This document shows positions 28,165-36,815 of a DNA stretch of 64,000 nt, one piece after another (the first letter of the stretch is position 1; every line of letters begins with the position of its first letter). Location: contig NZ_SMKM01000006.1 of assembly GCF_004348665.1 (NCBI RefSeq), positions 1-64,000 on the forward strand, in the 5' to 3' direction. Source of the stretch: Actinomadura sp. GC306. Lineage in GTDB: Bacteria; Actinomycetota; Actinomycetes; Streptosporangiales; Streptosporangiaceae. A program made the translations under genes and the position numbers. The notes under the pieces are model-generated. The model did not search any database and had not been told where the DNA came from. It saw only the letters and a list, made by a program, of their open reading frames with translations.

Positions 28165-28393
28165 GGGCACCGGTTCCTTCATTATTCGGCGAGCGCGCGT
28201 GCGCCACCGGCGTCGCGGTATGCGCTGGGGCGCTGACCATCAGGAAAACGCTTGCGAGCGCACCTGTGCAGCACTGTCGCCCAGTGAGTGGAACACTTCG
28301 TCCGGGCGCTCCCCGAAAGGCTTCTATCCCTTGGTGAATTGCACAAGAAATCCCATTCCCAGATTTGCCCCGGGGCTGGAAGCCCTGCTCGGA

Positions 28394-28807
28394 TCAGACG
28401 AGCACGCGTCGGCGGGCCAGGCGCCAGCCCGCGCCTTCCCGATGCAGGTCGTCGTGGTACTGCCCGAATGCGAGCAGCCGGCCGGCGCCGTCCTCGCCCC
28501 TGCCGATCAGGGTCCAGTAGCAGCGGGACCGTGCCGAATCGGGCCCGTCGAAGTCGACCTCGACGTTCGTGATCACGTGCCGGGTCCCGGATGCGGGCCC
28601 GGCCAGGCCCTTCTCGCGGTAGCCGGTCAGCGCCCGGGTGATCTCCGCCGGTCCCTGGAAGGTGCTGTCATGGGTCTCCCACGTGCCGTCCGTGGTGAAC
28701 AGCGCTCCCGCCTCGGCGGGGTCCCCCTCGTCGGCGAGGAAGGCGAAGCGGGACAGCAGGTCGGAGATCTCGGTGTGGTCGTCGGCGCGGCCGGTTCGGT
28801 TCGGCAC
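28394..28807 (-). CDS. SnoaL-like / NTF2-fold protein
   Basis: 137 residues of the SnoaL-like polyketide-cyclase fold: ISDLLSRFAFLADEGDPAEAGALFT, GTWETHDSTFQGPAEI, HVITNVEVDF and a C-terminal YHDDLHREGAGWRLARRRVL. Family members isomerise or dehydrate steroids and polyketides, or serve as accessory folds. GTG at 28807 is set by GGAGA about 9 bases upstream and lies 5 bases after the hydrolase stop, so the two are co-transcribed. The catalytic Asp/His pattern of ketosteroid isomerase cannot be assigned with confidence. Confidence 0.75.
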   Translation of the reverse strand: MPNRTGRADDHTEISDLLSRFAFLADEGDPAEAGALFTTDGTWETHDSTFQGPAEITRALTGYREKGLAGPASGTRHVITNVEVDFDGPDSARSRCYWTLIGRGEDGAGRLLAFGQYHDDLHREGAGWRLARRRVLV

Positions 28808-28812
28808 TGTGC

Positions 28813-29971
28813 TCAGTTCTCCTTCTTGAGGTCGGCGGCGACCGCTCGGACCGCTTCGGCGATGGGGACGAACGGGTGCCCGGACGGCTCGAACGGGCCC
28901 TCGTGCATGCGGTTGTGGCAGATCGACACGGCGAGGCCGGTGTCGAGTTCCGCCCAGGAGATCGACCCGCCCGCTCCGGGGTGGTGCAGGATGCGCGGGT
29001 CCGGGCCGACGGCGGGGTTCGCCGCCGGGCTGGAGCCGCCCAGCCAGTAGCCGAACGCGCTCACGTGCGCGACGCCGCCGAGGTACCGGTCGGGGACGCC
29101 GGCCTCGTCGCGCGGTTCGGTGAAACCGTCCACCCGGTCCGCGGGCAGGAGCCGGACGCCGTCCAGCTCGCCGTGCCCGGCGAGCATCGCGAAGAACCGG
29201 GCGAAGGACCGCGCGTCGCCGATCGCGCCGGCACCCGGGTTGACCGTCCGCCGCGCCAGTTCGGTGCCGTAGACCGTCGAGCCGGGGAAGACCTGGCGCG
29301 GCATGCCGCGCAGGTTCGGCCGGCGCGTCGGGCCCCGGATCGCCGCCGATCAGGCGGGCGACCCGTGCGTCCTCCGACGCCGGCAGCGGCAGGAAGAGGT
29401 CGGTGATGCCGAGGGGTTCGGTGATCTCCTCGCGGATCAGCGCGTCGATGGTCCGGTCCGCCGGGTCGGCGCGCCGCGCGATCTCCCCGACGATCCAGCC
29501 CCAGATCAGCGCGTGGTAGGCGTTGGTGCGGCCGGGCTCGAACGCCGGCTCCAGGTCGGCGATGGCGCGGACCATCCAGTCCCAGTCGGCCTGCCTCTCG
29601 GGCGTGACCGCTTCGGGCATCCACGGGATGCCCGCGCGATGGCTGAGCACGTCCCGGACGGTGGTGGCCTCCTTGCCGTTGCGGGCGAACTCCGGCCAGT
29701 ACCGCCCGACCGGCGAGCGGTACTCGACCAGTCCGCGTGCGGCCAGGATGTGCAGCGCCGTCGCGGTGACGGCCTTGGTCACCGAGAAGACGTTGAACAG
29801 GGTCGAACCGTCGACCTCGCGACCGGTCTCAGGGTCGGCGGACCCGGCCCACGCGTCGACGATCAGCTCGCCGTCCAGGTAGGCGGCGACCTGGACACCC
29901 TCCTCACCGAGTTCGCGCGCCCGGTCGAGGGCCTTGGCGATCCTCGGATCCTGTGCTGGTGCGGCACCCAT
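28813..29971 (-). pseudogene. Beta-lactamase-family serine hydrolase, frameshifted
   Basis: The 5' part reads a class C-like hydrolase: DGELIVDAWAGSAD, TLFNVFSVTKAVTATALHIL with the SxxK nucleophile motif (SVTK), and NAYHALIWGWIVGEI. At about 29317-29325 one extra base in a CGGCCGGC tract breaks the frame; the correct continuation (NLRGMPRQVFPGSTVYG ... LHHPGAGGSISWAELD) is in the next frame to the stop at 28813. ATG at 29971 follows AAAGGGG. Esterases of this family sit in many actinobacterial steroid clusters. Whether the break is real needs reads. Confidence 0.78.
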
Positions 29972-30031
29972 GCTGTGCCCCTTTCTCAGTGGAGGACGGC
30001 GGCGGGCGGGCAGGAGCACGCCCGCCAAAGG

Positions 30032-30904
30032 TCAGGTGGTGCGATCGGCCGTCAGGACGTCGAACATCTCCCGCGGGTCCTGCGGCTCGGTGCGCCGCGT
30101 GAGATGGTCCGCGCGCGCTCGCAGCGCGTCCGCTCCGCGCGCGTCGTCGGAGAACACCCAGAAGTGGCCGGCCGCGATCTGGTCGAGCATGTGCCGGGCG
30201 GCGGCGACCGGGTCGAGCCCGCTCGCGACGTTGGCCTCCTGCATCCAGGTGAAGAGGCGCTCCGAGTCGGGGTCCCCGGCCGGCGCCGCCTGCTGTGCGT
30301 CGACGAAGATGCGGCTGCGCACCGAGTGCGGCAGGACGGCGCAGACCTGGACGGGCGCTTCGGCCACCCGCAGTTCCTGATGCAGGCATTCGGTCATCGC
30401 GAGGACGGCGTGCTTGCTGACGATGTAGGGGGCCTGGAACGGCACGGTCCGCACCCCGCCCACCGACGACAGGTTGGCCACGACGGCCGGGCGTCCGGCG
30501 GCGAGCATGCGCGGGACGAACGAACGCACGCAGTGGTACACCCCGTCGACGTTGACGGACATGACCTGCCGCCAGCGCGCGACGGGGACGTCCCACAGGC
30601 GCCCGGCCGTCTCGATCCCGGCGTTGTTGATCAGCAGTTCCAGAGAGCCGAACTCGGCGAAGACGTGCGCCGCCATCCGCTCGACGGCCTCGTCGTCGGT
30701 GACGTCCACCTCGTAGGGGACGGCATGGCCGCCCGCGTCGCAGAGGTCGTCCGCGACGGCCTCGGCCCGGGAGCGGTCGACGTCCGCGACGACGACCCGC
30801 GTTCCGAGCGCGGCCAGATGGCGGACGAAGCCCTCTCCGATGCCGGCGCCGCCGCCCGTCACCAGCGCCGTTCCGTTCCCGAACCGCTCGGCTGCACTCG
30901 CCAT
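30032..30904 (-). CDS. Short-chain dehydrogenase/reductase
   Basis: 290 residues. Cofactor motif TALVTGGGAGIGEGF with Asp after VVVADVD (NAD-type), NNAGIE, ANLSSVGG, and the catalytic YIVSK. The last ~60 residues (LDQIAAGHFWVFSDD ...) are typical of SDRs acting on larger hydroxy or keto compounds. ATG at 30904 has AGGAGG 5 bases upstream. It is divergent from the TetR gene and upstream of the frameshifted hydrolase on the same strand, separated by 60 bases. Confidence 0.88.
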   Translation of the reverse strand: MASAAERFGNGTALVTGGGAGIGEGFVRHLAALGTRVVVADVDRSRAEAVADDLCDAGGHAVPYEVDVTDDEAVERMAAHVFAEFGSLELLINNAGIETAGRLWDVPVARWRQVMSVNVDGVYHCVRSFVPRMLAAGRPAVVANLSSVGGVRTVPFQAPYIVSKHAVLAMTECLHQELRVAEAPVQVCAVLPHSVRSRIFVDAQQAAPAGDPDSERLFTWMQEANVASGLDPVAAARHMLDQIAAGHFWVFSDDARGADALRARADHLTRRTEPQDPREMFDVLTADRTT

Positions 30905-31124
30905 ACGTCCTCCTGCGGGCTTTCCGGTGTCGCGGCGCCCGGATCACCCGGCCGCGCACCGGCCCACCGTGGCCGATCGCACCGGACGGTGTGGAGCGCG
31001 TCTCCCACTGGGCGGACGGTTCATCCCGATGTTCCGGTCGGTGGACACCGCCTGCGCGGCGATTACGCTGGTTACCTAAGCTCGGATCCGCGTTCACGAT
31101 GCACGACAGGAGAGGGGACCCGGT

Positions 31125-31739
31125 GTGAAGACCCCGGTGCGGCGGACGCTGACCGAGCGCCGGTCCGATGAGCTGCGGATGTCCGTGGCGGTGGCGGCGC
31201 GGGACCTGTTCGTGCTCGACGGCGGGACCGGGCCCACGGTCGACGACATATGCCGGCGGGCCGGAATCTCCCAGCGGACCTTCTACCGGCACTTCGCCGT
31301 CAAGGAGGACGTCGTCGTGCCGCTGTTCGAGCGCGCGGCAGAGCTGATCACCGAGGCGCTGGAGGCGGCGCCCGACGGCGGCGACGTCGTCACCGACCTG
31401 GCCCGGGCGTTCTGCTGGGGCGTGTTCGAGGAGAGCGGCCCCGGCGAGACATGGAGCGGGTTCCTCTCCGTGCTGATGGACTCGTCGGAGTACCGGCTCC
31501 GCTGGCACGCGATCGACGAACCGCTGACGAAACCGGTCTCCGCGTTCCTGCGGCGCCGCGGACTGGGCAGTGATGGGCAGTTCGAGTGCGTCCTGCAGGC
31601 GGGGCTCATCCTGCAGGGCGTCCGGCTCGCCTACCACCACTGGATCCGCACGGACACCTCCCAGGATCTGGACAAGCTGCTGGAACAGGCGCTGACGACC
31701 GTGGTGTCGGCCTGGGACGGGATCGATCAGCCGCGCTGA
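31125..31739 (+). CDS. TetR-family transcriptional regulator
   Basis: 204 residues. N-terminal HTH: LRMSVAVAARDLFVLDGG, TVDDICRRAGISQRTFYRHF, KEDVVVPLF. GTG start at 31125 follows AGGAGAGGGG. The C-terminal ligand domain is typical in length. It is divergent from the SDR at 30904 (220-bp shared promoter region) and probably controls it. Its 3' end overlaps the IclR gene on the other strand by 13 bases. Confidence 0.9.
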   Translation: MKTPVRRTLTERRSDELRMSVAVAARDLFVLDGGTGPTVDDICRRAGISQRTFYRHFAVKEDVVVPLFERAAELITEALEAAPDGGDVVTDLARAFCWGVFEESGPGETWSGFLSVLMDSSEYRLRWHAIDEPLTKPVSAFLRRRGLGSDGQFECVLQAGLILQGVRLAYHHWIRTDTSQDLDKLLEQALTTVVSAWDGIDQPR

Positions 31740-32545
31740 GAGGCGTCCGCGGATCGCGGGGCCCCCACCCGGAGGACGGTCCTGGAGCGGCTCCCGCCTC
31801 GGCCCCCGACCGCGGCCGCCCAGATGTCGGCCGCGGTGCCGCGGAGGGAGCCACCGAGCCGCTCCGGTTTCAGCACGCTGATCGGTCCGGTGATCGACAG
31901 CGCCGCCGTGGCGCGGTCGGTCGGGCCGATCGCGGCGGCGATCGAGGCGAATCCGGGGACCGTGCCGTGCGCGTCCACGGCGACGCCGTAGTCGCGGATC
32001 TTGTCCAACTCCCGTTCGAGTTCGGCGAGGGACCGCGGCCCGTAGGCGGTGGGCGGGGCCGCCAACTCGGTGTCGGGCCGGTCCACCGGAGCGAGTCCGG
32101 CGAGCAGGCTGCGGCCGGCCGCCGTGTGCTGGGCGGGCTGGCGGGCGCCGACCTGCCAGCACTCGCGATCGTCCGGACGCCCGCCGATCCGCTCGATGTG
32201 CAGGATGTCGGCCTCGCGCAGGACGCTCAGGTGAATCAGGAGGCCCGTGCGCAGGTGCAGTTCCTGCATGAAGGGGACGGCGACGCGGCGGATCCCGTCC
32301 CCCCGGACGACCAGCGAGCCGAGTTCGAAGATGCGCAGCCCGAGCCCGTACTCGTATCCGTGTCGCTCCACCCAGCCCAGCTCGACGAGCCGCTGCAGGA
32401 TCCGGTGCGCCGACGATCGAGGCAGGCTCGACCTCCGGGAGATCTGGGCCAGCGTCAGCCGCCGCGAGCCGTCGAACACCCCGAGGAGCGACGAGACGCG
32501 GTCGATCATCGCCGCCGGCGCCTGTTCCGCCCGCGATGAGGTCAT
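31727..32545 (-). CDS. IclR-family transcriptional regulator
   Basis: 272 residues. N-terminal winged helix: MIDRVSSLLGVFDGSRRLTL, ISRRSSLPRSSAHRILQRL, then ELGSLVVRGDGIRRVAVPFM and a GAF-like effector domain (CWQVGARQPAQHTAAGRSLL, DAHGTVPGFASIAAAI). ATG at 32545 has GGGAGG close upstream; the longer start at 32602 is unlikely. Two 12-bp repeats upstream may be its operators. It probably controls the kshB region on the opposite strand. Confidence 0.9.
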   Translation of the reverse strand: MTSSRAEQAPAAMIDRVSSLLGVFDGSRRLTLAQISRRSSLPRSSAHRILQRLVELGWVERHGYEYGLGLRIFELGSLVVRGDGIRRVAVPFMQELHLRTGLLIHLSVLREADILHIERIGGRPDDRECWQVGARQPAQHTAAGRSLLAGLAPVDRPDTELAAPPTAYGPRSLAELERELDKIRDYGVAVDAHGTVPGFASIAAAIGPTDRATAALSITGPISVLKPERLGGSLRGTAADIWAAAVGGRGGSRSRTVLRVGAPRSADASQRG

Positions 32546-32568
32546 GGCACCTCCCAGCGCGCATGCTT

Positions 32569-32598
32569 TGGCAGTTTCTGCTGACATGGCAGATTCTG
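32569..32598. promoter_or_regulatory. Paired 12-bp repeats, candidate IclR operator
   Basis: TGGCAGTTTCTG (32569-32580) and TGGCAGATTCTG (32587-32598) differ at one base and start 18 bases apart. The second half is embedded in a longer TGACA ... TGTCA inverted repeat. They lie 24-53 bases before the IclR start, suiting autoregulation or control of the divergent kshB side. Confidence 0.55.
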
Positions 32599-32763
32599 TC
32601 ATGAGGGAGTGATGTTATTCACTGTTCACACAGCTGTAAAGGGCATGCGAGCACGCGATGTCGCCTGGTGGCCCGGGCACTGGCCCGGCCGACGAGCGGT
32701 TCTCCCGTCCCGCGGTCGGCGCGGTGCTTCCGGGGCTCCTCGGCGGCGAATGCCTCCGGCCAC

Positions 32764-32790
32764 GGAACCTCCCGCCCACTGGGAGGTTCC
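32764..32790. promoter_or_regulatory. Perfect 10-bp inverted repeat upstream of kshB
   Basis: GGAACCTCCC, 7-nt spacer GCCCACT, GGGAGGTTCC. It lies in the 369-bp divergent region between the IclR gene and the kshA-remnant/kshB transcript. It could be an operator or a transcript hairpin; no T-run follows. Confidence 0.55.
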
Positions 32791-32914
32791 ATGGCCGCCC
32801 GCCCCGCCGCGACCTAGCGTCGTTCTCCAGGAGATGCACGTGACGACCGGACGGTGCTCGCACCGCATTCCCGCCCTGTCCGGCTCCGCCGGGCCCTGAT
32901 CCTGGAGTTCTCCC

Positions 32915-33010
32915 GTGACCACATCCCGGCAAACCCCGGACGACGAGGTCCGCGTGATCGAGGCGGCCGCGCCGCCGACCAGGCACGTGCGCGGCCGGCT
33001 GGCGCTGTGA
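32915..33010 (+). pseudogene. Short remnant of a kshA-like oxygenase gene
   Basis: A 31-codon ORF with its own ribosome-binding site (GGAG, 7 bases before GTG) whose TGA overlaps the kshB GTG (GTGA). Its sequence VRVIEAAAPPTRHVRG resembles the start of KshA, the Rieske oxygenase of 3-ketosteroid 9-alpha-hydroxylase, which in mycobacteria reads 'VREIDAG..PTRYARG' before WHCLG. Here the Rieske and mononuclear-iron parts are absent and a stop follows after RLAL. It looks like a kshA gene with nearly all of its body deleted while start and stop remain. The family resemblance is short, so treat it as a good suggestion. Confidence 0.55.
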
Positions 33011-34047
33011 CCGATATCGGGGCCTGCACGGTGACGGTCCTCGACGTCATCGAGGAGACCCGGGACGCCCGGTCGCTGGTGCTCGAAGCGCCCGAGGATG
33101 TGCGCGACCGGTTCGGCTACCGGCCGGGCCAGTTTCTGACGTTGCGGATACCGGCCGCCGGAGGTTCCGGAACCGCCCGCTGCTACTCGCTGTCCAGCGC
33201 ACCGGGCGTGGATCCGCACATGAAGATCACGGTGAAGCGGGTCTCCGGCGGCACCGGGTCGAACTGGATCTGCGACCACGTCCGCCCGGGCGACACCCTC
33301 CAGGTGCTGCCCCCGGCGGGCCTGTTCACGCCGGAGCGGCTGGACGGCCGCCTCTTCCTCTTCGCCGGCGGCAGCGGCATCACCCCGGTGATGTCCATCA
33401 TCAAGGCCGTGCTGGCGCGCCCCGAGGGGAGCGCGGTGCTGTGCTACGCCAACCGCGACGAGTCGTCGGTGATCTTCGCCGCCGAACTGCGCCGGCTGGT
33501 GGAGCGCCATCCCGGGCGGCTCCAGGTCGTCCACTGGCTGGAAAGCGTCCAAGGGCTGCCCACTGCCGCCGCCCTGGCCGCTCTCGCCGCCCCGCACGCG
33601 GACCGGGACGCCGCGCTCGTCTGCGGTCCGGAACCGTTCATGGACGCGGTCGCGGACGCGATGCGAGACGTCGGCCTGCCACGGGAAAGAGTGATCGTGG
33701 AGCGCTTCCATTCGCTCACCGGCGACCCGTTCGCCGAGCCCGAGCCGCTTCCCGCGGCGTCCGGCGGCGATGCCGGAGCACGGGTCACGGTCACTCTCGA
33801 CGGCGAGCGGCACTCCCTCCCCTGGCCGTCCGGGACTCCGTTGCTCGACGTCCTGCTGGCCAATGGCATCAGGGCGCCGTTCTCCTGCCGGGAGGGCGCC
33901 TGCAGCGCCTGCGCCTGCCAGGTCGTGTCCGGCGAGGTGAAGATGCTGCGCAACGACGTCCTCGAAGAAGAGGACCTCGCGGAGGGCTGGGTCCTGGGCT
34001 GCCAGTCGCTGCCGGTGACCGAGGACGTCGAAGTCACCTACGACTGA
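33007..34047 (+). CDS. kshB: 3-ketosteroid 9-alpha-hydroxylase reductase component
   Basis: 346 residues of the ferredoxin-NAD reductase class with three domains in order: FAD-binding barrel (RPGQFLTLRIP, RCYSLSSAP), NAD-binding domain (FAGGSGITPVMSII, LVCGPEPFMDAV) and a C-terminal plant-type [2Fe-2S] domain (CREGACSACACQV ... LGCQSLPV, four Cys ligands). KshB passes electrons from NADH to KshA for 9-alpha-hydroxylation of 4-androstenedione-type steroids. The GTG start overlaps the upstream remnant ORF. The partner kshA is not seen intact in the window. Confidence 0.88.
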   Translation: MTDIGACTVTVLDVIEETRDARSLVLEAPEDVRDRFGYRPGQFLTLRIPAAGGSGTARCYSLSSAPGVDPHMKITVKRVSGGTGSNWICDHVRPGDTLQVLPPAGLFTPERLDGRLFLFAGGSGITPVMSIIKAVLARPEGSAVLCYANRDESSVIFAAELRRLVERHPGRLQVVHWLESVQGLPTAAALAALAAPHADRDAALVCGPEPFMDAVADAMRDVGLPRERVIVERFHSLTGDPFAEPEPLPAASGGDAGARVTVTLDGERHSLPWPSGTPLLDVLLANGIRAPFSCREGACSACACQVVSGEVKMLRNDVLEEEDLAEGWVLGCQSLPVTEDVEVTYD

Positions 34048-34084
34048 ACGGGGCCGGCCGGCCCTGCCGGGGAAATCCGAACAA

Positions 34085-34110
34085 GGGCTCGGCGGCATGC
34101 CGCCGAGCCC
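34085..34110. terminator. Bidirectional terminator between kshB and kstD
   Basis: GGGCTCGGCGGC followed directly by its reverse complement GCCGCCGAGCCC after AT, a perfect 26-bp palindrome, then TTCTTCC. It lies between two converging genes and can serve both. Confidence 0.85.
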
Positions 34111-34131
34111 TTCTTCCAGGGGAGCGGTCCG

Positions 34132-35805
34132 CTACCGCGTCGGGACGGGCCGGGCCGCGGCGTGGCGGGCCGCGACGTAACCGAAGGCGATCGCGGGACC
34201 GATCGTCGCGCCGGCTCCGGCGTACTCGTTGCCCATCACCGAGGCGGAAGCGTTGCCGGTGGTGTAGAGACCTTCGACGGCACTGCCGTCGGCGCGCACG
34301 ACGCGGGCGTGCTCGTCGGTGACGAGGCCGCCCTTGGTGCCCAGGTCGCCGGCCTCGATGCGGACCGCGTAGTAGGGGCCGCCGCCGATCTCGTCGAGGT
34401 TCGGGTTCGGCAGCGTCGGGTCGCCGTAGTAGTGGTCGTAGGCGCTGTCGCCGCGGCCGAAGTCCTCGTCGCGGCCGTTGCGGGCGAAACCGTTGAAGCG
34501 CCGCACCGTGGCCTTAAGCGCGTCCGCCGGCACGCCGATGCGGCGGGCGAGTTCGCCGAGGTCGCCGGCCTTGGTGACCAGGCCGCTGGTGTACCAGTCA
34601 CGAGGGAACGGCCGCCCCGGCATGATTCCGGCGAAGTGGTAGCGGCTGCGCGCCTTCGCGTCGAAGATCTCGTACGCGGGGACGTGGCCCCCCTCCAGCT
34701 GCGTGTGCACGAAGTTCACGTAGGGCGCCGCCTCGTTCGTGAACCGCTCGCCCTTCTGGTCCACGATCACCATCCGGGGGATGCAGCGTTCGGTGACCAG
34801 TGGGAAGACCGAGCCGCCGGGCAGTCGGACGGAGGGCATCCACCACGCGTCCTCCATGAGGTCCAGCGCGGCTCCGGCCCGATGGCCGATGCGGATGCCG
34901 TCACCGACGTTGCTGCGCGCCCCCGCGCTGAAGTCCTCCCGGCCGAGTTCCGGGAGATGCTCCTTGCGCAGCTCGGAGTCGTGGTCGAAGCCGCCGGTGG
35001 CGATGACGACACCGCACCTGGCCCGCACGCGCAGGGGGCGGCCCTCGCGTTCGATCACGGCGCCGATCACGCGGCCGTCCTCGACGACCAGGTCGTTGAG
35101 CGGCGTGTTCAGCCACAGGGGGATCCGCAGGTCCTGCATCGTCAGCCGCAGCCGGACGACGAGCGAGGCGCCGAGGGTCTTCATGTGGCGGCGCCGCACG
35201 AGATTGCTCAGCACCCGCCAGGCGGCGACGCGCAGCATCCACTTGCCGGACCAGGTGCGCCGGAACATCAGCAGCTGCCGCCCCTCGTATCCGGTGAACC
35301 ACAGGCCCATCGGGGACGGCAGCTCCGCCTCCAGCAGGAACTCCTCGTCGGCGCCGAGCCGCCGCGCGTCGATCGGCCGCGGCTCGATGGTCCGTCCGAG
35401 GGGCTGCCCGCCCGGCGCCTCCGGGTGGTAGTCGGAGTAGCCGGGACACCAGCTGAAGTCCATGTGCCGGCTGACCCGGTGGAGCATCTCCATCGCCGCG
35501 GGGCCCTGGGCCACGTAGGCGTCCAGCCGGGCGGCGGGCACGCGGTCCCCGATGATCGCCCGCAGGTACCGGCGGACCTCCTCGGGGTCGTCCTCGCGGC
35601 CCAGCCGCTTCAGCGTGGGGTTGTTAGGGATCCAGATCCCGCCGCCGGACAGGGCGGTCGATCCGCCGTAGCGGGGCGCCTTCTCGATGACGAGCGCGGA
35701 CAGTCCCGCGTCGTGGGCGGCGATGGCGCCGGCCATCCCGCCGGCGCCGCTGCCGGCCAGCAGGATGTCGACCTCGTGGTCCCAGCCCGGGGGACTGGAC
35801 GTCAT
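34132..35805 (-). CDS. kstD: 3-ketosteroid delta-1-dehydrogenase
   Basis: 557 residues, FAD-dependent, fumarate-reductase-like. FAD motif DILLAGSGAGGMAGAI, YGGSTALSGGGIWIP, VIATGGFDHD, and a C-terminal YTTGNASASVMGNEYAGAGA segment, where the Tyr and the Gly a few residues on match the active-site Tyr/Gly of KstD. It introduces the 1,2 double bond into ring A, which together with 9-alpha-hydroxylation opens ring B. ATG at 35805 follows GGAGG by 6 bases. It converges on kshB with a shared terminator. Confidence 0.87.
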   Translation of the reverse strand: MTSSPPGWDHEVDILLAGSGAGGMAGAIAAHDAGLSALVIEKAPRYGGSTALSGGGIWIPNNPTLKRLGREDDPEEVRRYLRAIIGDRVPAARLDAYVAQGPAAMEMLHRVSRHMDFSWCPGYSDYHPEAPGGQPLGRTIEPRPIDARRLGADEEFLLEAELPSPMGLWFTGYEGRQLLMFRRTWSGKWMLRVAAWRVLSNLVRRRHMKTLGASLVVRLRLTMQDLRIPLWLNTPLNDLVVEDGRVIGAVIEREGRPLRVRARCGVVIATGGFDHDSELRKEHLPELGREDFSAGARSNVGDGIRIGHRAGAALDLMEDAWWMPSVRLPGGSVFPLVTERCIPRMVIVDQKGERFTNEAAPYVNFVHTQLEGGHVPAYEIFDAKARSRYHFAGIMPGRPFPRDWYTSGLVTKAGDLGELARRIGVPADALKATVRRFNGFARNGRDEDFGRGDSAYDHYYGDPTLPNPNLDEIGGGPYYAVRIEAGDLGTKGGLVTDEHARVVRADGSAVEGLYTTGNASASVMGNEYAGAGATIGPAIAFGYVAARHAAARPVPTR

Positions 35806-35906
35806 GGGGTGCCTCCGATCGGGCATCGCGAAGAATCCGGCTCACCATCGATTCTTCGCAGGTGGGAAAGCTCGGACGATGCGCTCTCCCGACCATTGGA
35901 ACGCCG

Positions 35907-36815
35907 TCAGAACCAGTCGGTCAGCCGTGGCCAGGTGGCCCACGCGTCCAGCGCTCCGCTCGGCCAGCCGCCGGCGCCGGCGCGCTCGGCGGTGCGCGGG
36001 CGGTCCTGCACCGGAGGGGCGCCGGCCGCACGCCAGATCCGTTGCGCCGCGTGCTGCACCGCCGGGGTGAGCCGGCCGAAGTCCAGCCGGCGGATCGGTC
36101 CGCACACCGACAGCGCCGCCACCGGAGCACCGGGCCCGCGCACGGCCGCGGCGACGCAGCCCACACCCCGGACCGCCTCCTCCCGGTCGAAGGCCGCCCC
36201 GCTCTCGCGCACCCGCCGCAATTCGCGCCGGAACCTTCCCGGATCGGTGACCGTGAACGGTGTCCGCGCCCGCAGTCCGGCGTCGACGACCCGCTGCACG
36301 GCATCGTCGTCGGCGTACGCGAGCAGCGCCTTCCCGACGGCGGTGCAGTAGGCCGGGGCGCGGCCGCCCGTCCGCGAGGGCAGGTCCGTGCCGCGCGGAG
36401 CGCCGATCTTCTCCAGGTAGACGATCTCCGTGCCGTCCAGGACGGCGAGGTGCACGACGCTGCGGCTGGCGGTGGCCAGCTGATGCATGAAGGGCGTCGC
36501 GGCGTCGCGGATCCGGTCCTGCTGGAGTACCAGCGACCCGAGTTCGAGCATGCGGAGCCCGAGCCGGTACCGGTTCCCCTCCCGGACCAGCCAGCGGACG
36601 GCCACCAGCCGCTCGAGGATGCGGTGGACGGATGAGCGCGGCAGGGCGGTCCGCCGCACCACCTCGGCGAGCGACAGGTGGGCCGGGCCGTCGAAGGCGT
36701 CGATGACGCGCACCACACGGTCGATCATGGACGCCGGAGTCGCGCTGCCGGTTCTCATCCGGTCCGCCCCCTCATCCCTCGCCGTGCCGCGCACCGTCCC
36801 GTTCGCGGCGGCCAT
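35907..36815 (-). CDS. IclR-family transcriptional regulator
   Basis: About 302 residues: wHTH (MIDRVVRVIDAFDGPAHLSL, VVRRTALPRSSVHRILERL), ELGSLVLQQDRIRDAATPFM and a GAF-like effector domain (LPSRTGGRAPAYCTAVGKAL). It closely resembles the IclR protein at 31727-32545 in layout and motif, suggesting duplication. ATG at 36815 overlaps the stop of the thiolase gene (TGATG), so it is translated with the SDR-thiolase operon; starts at 36758 are possible. It may sense a steroid-ring CoA ester or ketone. Confidence 0.87.
   Translation of the reverse strand: MAAANGTVRGTARDEGADRMRTGSATPASMIDRVVRVIDAFDGPAHLSLAEVVRRTALPRSSVHRILERLVAVRWLVREGNRYRLGLRMLELGSLVLQQDRIRDAATPFMHQLATASRSVVHLAVLDGTEIVYLEKIGAPRGTDLPSRTGGRAPAYCTAVGKALLAYADDDAVQRVVDAGLRARTPFTVTDPGRFRRELRRVRESGAAFDREEAVRGVGCVAAAVRGPGAPVAALSVCGPIRRLDFGRLTPAVQHAAQRIWRAAGAPPVQDRPRTAERAGAGGWPSGALDAWATWPRLTDWF

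Noticed and set aside
25984-28182. Apparent monooxygenase-ferredoxin fusion
   Set aside because: The joint passes through non-homologous sequence created by a frameshift; the proper C-terminus and stop exist in the next frame.
28394-30028. Apparent hydrolase-SnoaL fusion of 544 codons
   Set aside because: Same cause: after the frameshift the frame is out of register with the hydrolase and merely runs into the next gene.
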